Part shown: positions 58,299-64,000 of the stretch, in pieces
Layout: every line of letters begins with the position of its first letter
How positions within the stretch are numbered: the first letter of the stretch is position 1
DNA from: Metellina segmentata
Taxonomy: Eukaryota; Arthropoda; Arachnida; Araneae; Tetragnathidae
Direction: 5' to 3'
DNA: 64,000 nt
Assembly: GCA_947359465.1 (NCBI GenBank)
Contig: OX375872.1
Coordinates: 83,074,931 to 83,138,930, forward strand
The notes under the pieces: generated by a model
What the model was told of the DNA's origin: nothing
Seen by the model: only the letters and a program-made list of their open reading frames with translations
The model's database searches: none
Made by a program: the position numbers and the translations under genes

Positions 58299-61040
58299 AT
58301 AAGATCCTTTTCATAACATCAGATATCTTATATATAACATCCTTTTCATAGTCAAGCTTGATCTCTGCATCTTTAAGTGTACCACCACACTCTCGGTATC
58401 TATTATGACCTCATTGTTACCTCGATAGCCAACGTGAGCTTTAATCCAGCAGTGTAAGCGAACACCTCGGCACCCCACGATTTTCCAGTACAAAGTTTTT
58501 ATTCTATGCACGATTGGGTTGTTGTTGTTCGGGTCTCTTAAGGGCTTGTTATGCGGAGAGACTGTCTGAGTAAATATGAGTGATTTTCTTAGCTGTGTAA
58601 TATTTGTTAAAAAGCATTGTCTTGACACACACCATTCCAATGTTTCTTAAGCTTCAGACAGCTCCGATTAATAAACCGTGCTATTGTCACAGCGTCTGTA
58701 CATGTACTTCCCAATGAAAGCACCATAGTACATTGCCACAAATGCGGCGCCGTAACATTTGTCTATGTCTGACCCATCGGTGTGTAGTTCTCTCTGTACC
58801 TTCCAGAAATGAAACGTCTACGGGTATTCTTATGGAATCTACCGGATGGATCTCTCTTCCACATAACAATCGTTCTTTCACAAATTAACGCTCAGATCGC
58901 CTTTTAGTTCACCACCACCGTTGACTCGATTTTATTGAGAATTTTATTGCACTATAACTGTTTTGAAATCCAACAGTGCAATTCCGGCGAAGACTTGCAT
59001 TTAACTTGTGAACACACTGTCTGGAATTTTTTCGTAATCTGTATACAGGCTTGCCATTGGAAGGTTTACAGGTAGCCATGGAGAGCCTTCAGATTCATGC
59101 GTCCACTCCATGCACCATGTCCGTATATTTGTTCTAATAACTATAATATTGGTATACTAACTATACTCTATAAATATTGATTCTATAACGTTAAGCTAAA
59201 GTGCTTTTAAACAGCCTGGGTCTTCTGAAGTACAGTGAATGGGCTACCTACCCTGTTAAGTGCAAAGATAAGTGCCAAAGTCTAAGTTTTTGCTGGAATT
59301 GTGTTTTGAAACTTAAGCTCGAGTCCCAGGTGACACTTACGTTCTTAAGCTTCTTGACAGCTTTTATTTTCTTTCCCTCGCATTCGAATGATAGACTTTT
59401 CATTTTTAGTGTTCTGAATGGAAGTAGTCAACGATTTGATCGTGATGAAACCAGAGTTTAATTTTGTGACCAAAGCTCGTGATTATCGTTATCTCCTTTC
59501 CTTTAATTTACAACGCGTTTTATTCACCCACTGCCTTTTTGAAACAAGTCATCTGTATATGCAATGAGTCGACATCTACTTGGCAAAGCCAGCTCGAAGA
59601 ACGCGTCTGGAATGAGGTTTAACTGTATAGGGCCCCTACAAGAGTCTTGAAGGCATCCTCTTTCCTTCTTTCGCTCAGTTGCGTATCCTTGTGTGGTGTA
59701 AACCACTGTCCTCTTACTTAATTAATGGTGTACCACTTTATAGAGATTCACAGGACAGTAGGCCTCAGCTAGTCTTACTTGAACTGCTGTCCACCAAACA
59801 TTATCAAAGGCACCTTCGACGACAAGAGCGATTAGGCTTATGTACTTTCTATCGCTCTGGCTCTTTTCAACAGTTTCGAGAGCTTCATACTGGGTAAATT
59901 CCCAGGATTTTCTTTCTCTGAACCCATATTGTTTGGGGTTAAACTTCCCGTTAATATGAAATCCGTATATCGTGTGGTGTCAGAAGAAGGAAAATTTGTA
60001 AAAAAAAGTGTGCAAAAACAAACTAAATTAGTTAAATGGTCTAGCGTGATCTAATGTATAGTGGTGGAACAATTAAGTTAATAAATTAATGACCAGGTCT
60101 CCTTCAGATGTTCATTGCTGGAGGATCACCTAAGAATGCAGAAAAGAAACATACCTCAAAAGAACGGAGAGACGGTTTATTTAATTTATATTCTTCTTTT
60201 ATTGTGTTCACAGAATGATGAGATCTGTCCTGGGGTATTGGATGAGATGTGCCGATGATACGTGATAAACCAGATGCATTATGTTGAAAGGGGGAGGCTT
60301 ATGGGATTATTAGGGATTCATCACATTTCCACCTGCTGAGCCGGACTCCATGTCCTTGCAGCCTTTTCTGGAAGAACCTCCAACATGCACACTGCGAGAG
60401 ATTTAGAGAGTTTTTGCGTGAGTTTTCGAAGATCCGGCTTAAATCCACACTCTATTGAGACATTTTGAGGTGACCATCTCCTTCTTAATTCGCTTCGAAA
60501 CTATTGTTCCGTGATTTTGGAAGTCTCCTGCCTGCTACTTCAGAGGGGAAGAAGATGCGTGCAATGGAATCTTTACAGCTTTGTTTTATAAACAGTCTCC
60601 GGTCTAGTTGGCCCCCGACTACAACTACACTGGGTTCGCTGACCTTTTTAATGTCATTTTGGTGGGGTTATATGCCTATTGCAAACCCAAAGTGGCGGTG
60701 ATGTATCGAAAACTCTGACGTAAATCCCATCGGCCATATCCAATATGCAGAATGCCGCGGAAAGCTATGTGCAACAACACACAGTATTAAATGCTTTGTG
60801 TAATAATTTTGTCAAAAGCTTTGCTTATAGTATTCAATGGACAGATGGGGCGGTAGAACTGACGTTTGTATCTCTGTCTGGTTTCCTTATGAAAACAAAT
60901 TTTTCTTTTTTCCAGCACACCCCAGACTCAACCATTTATTGTAGAGTATAAGAAATAGATTGGCCTGCTGCTGGTGTAGTACTTGGATAACTTCCATTGT
61001 TATCCCATCTAAGCCAGTTGTCTTCTATTTCATTTTTGAA
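57340..61040 (-). pseudogene. R1-like LINE pseudogene (reverse transcriptase and RNase H)
   Basis: Read on the minus strand from 61040, the family order is clear. The start of the polymerase domain reads TGLDGITMEVIQVLHQQQ near 61000, then YRPICPLNTISKAFDKI near 60870. In 59950-59520 come a YGFREGKS-like block, VEGAFDNVWW, VVYTTQGYATERKKERGCLQ, and the active-site box LIAYTDDLF (usually A/V-D-D). RNase H follows with DGSDIDKCYGAAFVAMYY near 58770 and WIKAHVGYRGN near 58440. A C-terminal zinc-like segment reads CLCGEEGDYLHYMLDC near 58040. The 3' untranslated region extends to about 57340. Many stops and frame changes, plus an (AT)n expansion at 58240-58295, show it is dead. The endonuclease half is not visible and the 60100-60480 part is poorly conserved. 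R1 or a related I-group clade fits best. Confidence 0.8.
58240..58345. repeat. (AT)n tract with flanking duplication
   Basis: AGATATCTTATATAT occurs before the AT tract and again after it, and so does TCCTTTTCATA. This points to slippage or a local duplication inside the R1-like LINE pseudogene. Confidence 0.8.
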
Positions 61041-61190
61041 AAATCTTGCTATTGGGACCAGTATCTACAGCTTAAAGTAGATCCAGAAGCACTACGAATA
61101 TCCATGCCTTGATTGGGATTTTATCACAGAGAATGTTGAACCGAGGGTCACAACACTAACCACTCGGTTACCAAGCCGGGTGGCATGGGA
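61030..61190 (-). mobile_element. Second SINE family, tRNA-derived
   Basis: On the minus strand GCCACCCGGCTTGGTAACCG, then AGTGGTTAGTGTTGTG (box A) and CTCGGTTCAACATTC (box B), followed by GATAAAATCCCAATCAAGG and a body ending near GTAGATACTGG. The body differs from the common SINE family. It abuts the 5' end of the R1-like pseudogene. Confidence 0.7.
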
Positions 61191-61221
61191 AAGTAAAGGA
61201 CATTTTAGCCATACAATTTTC

Positions 61222-61455
61222 TAAGGGTTACCCTCTTAGTGGTTATCGCTACGAGGTATCTTGTCATTAGCAAAGTTGACCAGATTTTGATAGACGAAAT
61301 ATCTAGTCATTAGAAAAGAAACCTAACCAGATTTTGATCTCGTTATCAATAAATATATCAAAGATATATTGATGACGAAATATCTCATCATTATCACAAT
61401 CTGGTAGATTTTGATGGACGAGATATCTTGTCGAAACCAATTGGTGGATTAAACC
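61222..61455 (+). mobile_element. TTAA MITE family copy 9
   Basis: Begins GGTTACCCTCTTAGTGG and ends GAAACCAATTGGTGGATTAA. Internal units include TTGACCAGATTTTGATAGACG and GACGAGATATCTTGTCG. Confidence 0.8.
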
Positions 61456-61459
61456 AATC

Positions 61460-63611
61460 CTAAACTAGTCACCACTGCATTTTAAAGGGCATGGGGTAGA
61501 TAGAGGTAGAGGAATTTGAACCCCCAGAGTATGTTTAACCAAATTAAATTTTAGCCATACAACATCTTTCTAAGGTTTAAACCACTACTAAACTAATAAC
61601 CACTGCCTTTCTTTCATCACCATGGTCATCCTTTGTTATCTGAAAACTAAATAGACAGTAATTTACGATATAAAGTGAATTGAGAATTACTTAGTATACC
61701 GAATATTCCAACCACAAACGAGTACCACCTTTGACATTTGAAAACTTTCCAATCTATTTTTTGACATGTCTTCCTAAGTTAAATGCAAATCTAGCGTGAC
61801 ATCAAGAGTGTTTTAACAAAAATGAAGTAGTTTGTTTTGTCTTCCTACCGTCATTCTGACAACACGCGGAGTAATTCGATCGTAAATAAAAATAGTTCTA
61901 TTCGTTGAATCGTTGTGGATTTTCGACTAAGGGTTCAGTACAGGCAAGACTTTGGCTTTGTAAAATTTTAATTCAATATAGACTTCTTGCACATTTAACT
62001 ATTCGAACTTCGTAGAATCAAGAACCTGCCCTGAGCTTTTTGTAAAGAAGTATATTAAACAAGACCACTCAACTGCATCCGAAACGCATACCTCCCTGAC
62101 TTTCTGCTGTACACATTTAACTATTCGAACTTCGTAGAATCCAGAACCTGCTTTAAGCTTTTTGCGAAGAAGTCTATTAAACTAGACCATTCAAATGCAT
62201 TTGAAAAGCATACCTCCCTGACTTTCTGTTGTTCCGATTGTTGAAAAAATTAAGTAACATTAATAGAGTAACATCATTATGTACTGTAGATTATAATATA
62301 ATTTAACTTTTAAGGTCCTTAAATTATATCTAAAAAAGAAACATGAGCTAGTTAAAAATCCTTAAATATTTAGAAATTATACCTAATATATAAGTACAGT
62401 TAAACTATGAAATACACACAACCTGTTTCATCACATACTGTAAAAAAGCTAGTAGTTTGGTCAGAGCTGTACACAAGTTACCGAATTTATTTAGCAATTT
62501 GTAAATTGCTTCCTTTTAATATCATTTAATAACTCAGCAGCTCCGATTTGAAAAAGAGCATTCCTACTTTGGGAGTCAAGGATGAAGCCGAATTTTTCAT
62601 CGATTTTTCTAATGCAACCCACAATCCCTAGGAGGACTCCATAATATGTCGGAGGAGCTCTGCTCTTCATTTTCCTCAATCAAAATGAACTAGAAAACCC
62701 TCTTCTGTTTGCACACACTTCTCCATTTCCGACATCGAAAGACCACTGAAAATTATGCTGATTATTATGCTCGGTGCTCAAAGTTTTTTGCAGATGTTAT
62801 TTCTTATAAGTTAAAGGGCTTATATCGTATATTGACGAATCTAATTTTGTAGATAGGGAATAGAGTTGAAAGTGCTTTTTGGTGTAATTCTCTAGAAAAG
62901 TGACTAGCTTTAGGTGCAACAAATTTCCAATTTTATCAAATTTAAGAGTGATTTAAATATTTCCAAAGAGTTTTTACACGCCTTCATGAAGAATGGACGA
63001 AATTCAACGAAACAATGTAAATTACATCAAATTTTCTCATTAAGGTAAATGATCTCTTTTTCTCTTTATACATACCTTCAGAGTAGCATTCGATTTCACC
63101 ATACTTATTCTAAATTACACTGATTTCTTTAAAGACAATTTTTTTAGATAACTTTCACTGTCATGCATATTTCATTAAAAATTACAGAATGTGTTCTACA
63201 TTGTTTCTAAAAAATATTTGTGCAATTTTTCATTTAAAAAAATTAATAGGGGGCAGCATTTGAATTTATTTTTAATTTTACGTTGATAAAAATTCATTTA
63301 TTCATATTGTTTTCGACATCATAAATCAAGGTATAAGGACAATGAAACTTACATAAATAATCCATTTTTATCTAAAGAATTGAAATAAGAGGCATTAAAA
63401 TGTTTCTCATTATGTAGAAGTCATATCTATATTCTCAGCTTAGCCAATATAAAACTTTATTTAACAGATTTTGGGATGAGTTGGAGAGTATGAAATCGGT
63501 CAGCACCAACACTACAAATATGTAGTCTATACAGAACATAAACACAAACTCCTTACATAAGCAGCCACATGTTTTATTCTGCTACATAGAAGACAATTTG
63601 ATACTTAACCT
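61460..63611. other. No gene seen except a tandem duplication
   Basis: AT-rich. It contains the two-copy repeat at 61991-62230 and a 62-codon minus frame (62491-62679) without a recognised domain. Confidence 0.5.
61991..62230. repeat. Two-copy tandem repeat, 122-bp unit
   Basis: ACATTTAACTATTCGAACTT begins at 61991 and 62113. Both units run to TACCTCCCTGACTTTCTG. Confidence 0.88.
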
Positions 63612-63838
63612 GCAGCTTAACCCACCAACTGTATTGGATGAGATGATTGATCAAGATCTTATCAATTTTGCTAATGACGAGGCATCTCGTCATCAAGATA
63701 TTGCCGTTTTTTTATAATAAAGATATTAGGATCTGGTCAGTTTTCTTCTAATGACGAAATAGCTCGTCCATCAAGATCTGATCAAGTTTAGCTAATGATG
63801 AGATTCTTCGTGGTAATAACCACCAGGAGGGGTAATAA
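63612..63838 (-). mobile_element. TTAA MITE family copy 10
   Basis: Starts TTAACCCACCAACTGTATTGG and ends AATAACCACCAGGAGGGG, that is the family in reverse orientation. Interior has ATGACGAGGCATCTCGTCAT and CAAGATCTGATCAAG. Confidence 0.8.
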
Positions 63839-64000
63839 ATGAATGCATAATTGATGAACATGGTATTCTATTGTACATAGACAAATAGACCTAATGGAAG
63901 TGATCGTTTCTCATGTTGGTGACATTAATATATCTCATTTGATTGATGAGCATATGAAATGCGGAAACTGAAAATGAAATTCCCAGGAAATAAATGAAAA

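Overview
The window looks like eukaryotic, animal nuclear DNA, most probably from a spider or a close arachnid relative. The evidence is AT-rich non-coding sequence, spliced exons with GT/AG borders, long (AT)n tracts, and a dense mix of Tc1/mariner, hAT, Ty3/gypsy, R1-like LINE and tRNA-derived SINE sequences of kinds I associate with orb-weaver genomes. There are no operons, no bacterial-type genes and no CRISPR array. The species is inferred from memory of these families, not from a search.

Only one host gene is recognised with confidence. Two + strand exons (5285-5404 and 9012-9148/9172) encode the last transmembrane helices and start of the C-terminal tail of an SLC18 family vesicular amine/acetylcholine transporter. 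They join in phase and align without gaps to the vertebrate VMAT end. The acidic residue expected in TM11 is replaced by Gln, so this may be a divergent paralogue. Upstream exons lie outside the window. Weaker exon candidates with splice signals lie at 33560-33731 plus 34347-34510 (+), 18958-19133 (-) and 37113-37176 (-).

Layout. 0.5-3.4 kb: a decayed hAT/DUF4371 transposase gene on the minus strand, split by a complete Tc1 element with TA duplications. 3.6-4.3 kb: a second Tc1 remnant. 5.3-9.2 kb: the SLC18 exons, with a foldback element and three SINEs in or around the intron. 9.3-23.9 kb: mostly unassigned AT-rich DNA with satellite-like tandem repeats and a decayed mariner (15.4-16.3 kb). 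23.9-24.9 kb: an internally deleted mariner with clean ends. 25-36 kb: SINEs, many copies of a short TTAA-ended MITE, and pieces of a DUF4817-type transposon. 38.3-39.5 kb: another Tc1 pseudogene. 43.0-43.6 kb: a 5'-truncated LINE with an intact reading frame. 43.7-45.4 kb: a Ty3/gypsy LTR element whose interior is partly inverted. 45.7-46.9 kb: a DNA transposon with perfect 30-bp inverted ends and a large internal foldback. 47-52 kb: no recognisable features. 52-53.3 kb: a Tc1 pseudogene followed by a GC-rich island of unknown origin. 57.3-61.1 kb: an R1-like LINE pseudogene on the minus strand. 61-64 kb: more MITE copies and a tandem duplication.

The transposons do not work with the host gene; they have accumulated around it. 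The most unusual structures are the inverted-interior gypsy element, the multi-headed SINE family, the palindrome-rich TTAA MITE family, the perfect-ended foldback transposon, and the substituted acidic residue in the SLC18 transporter.
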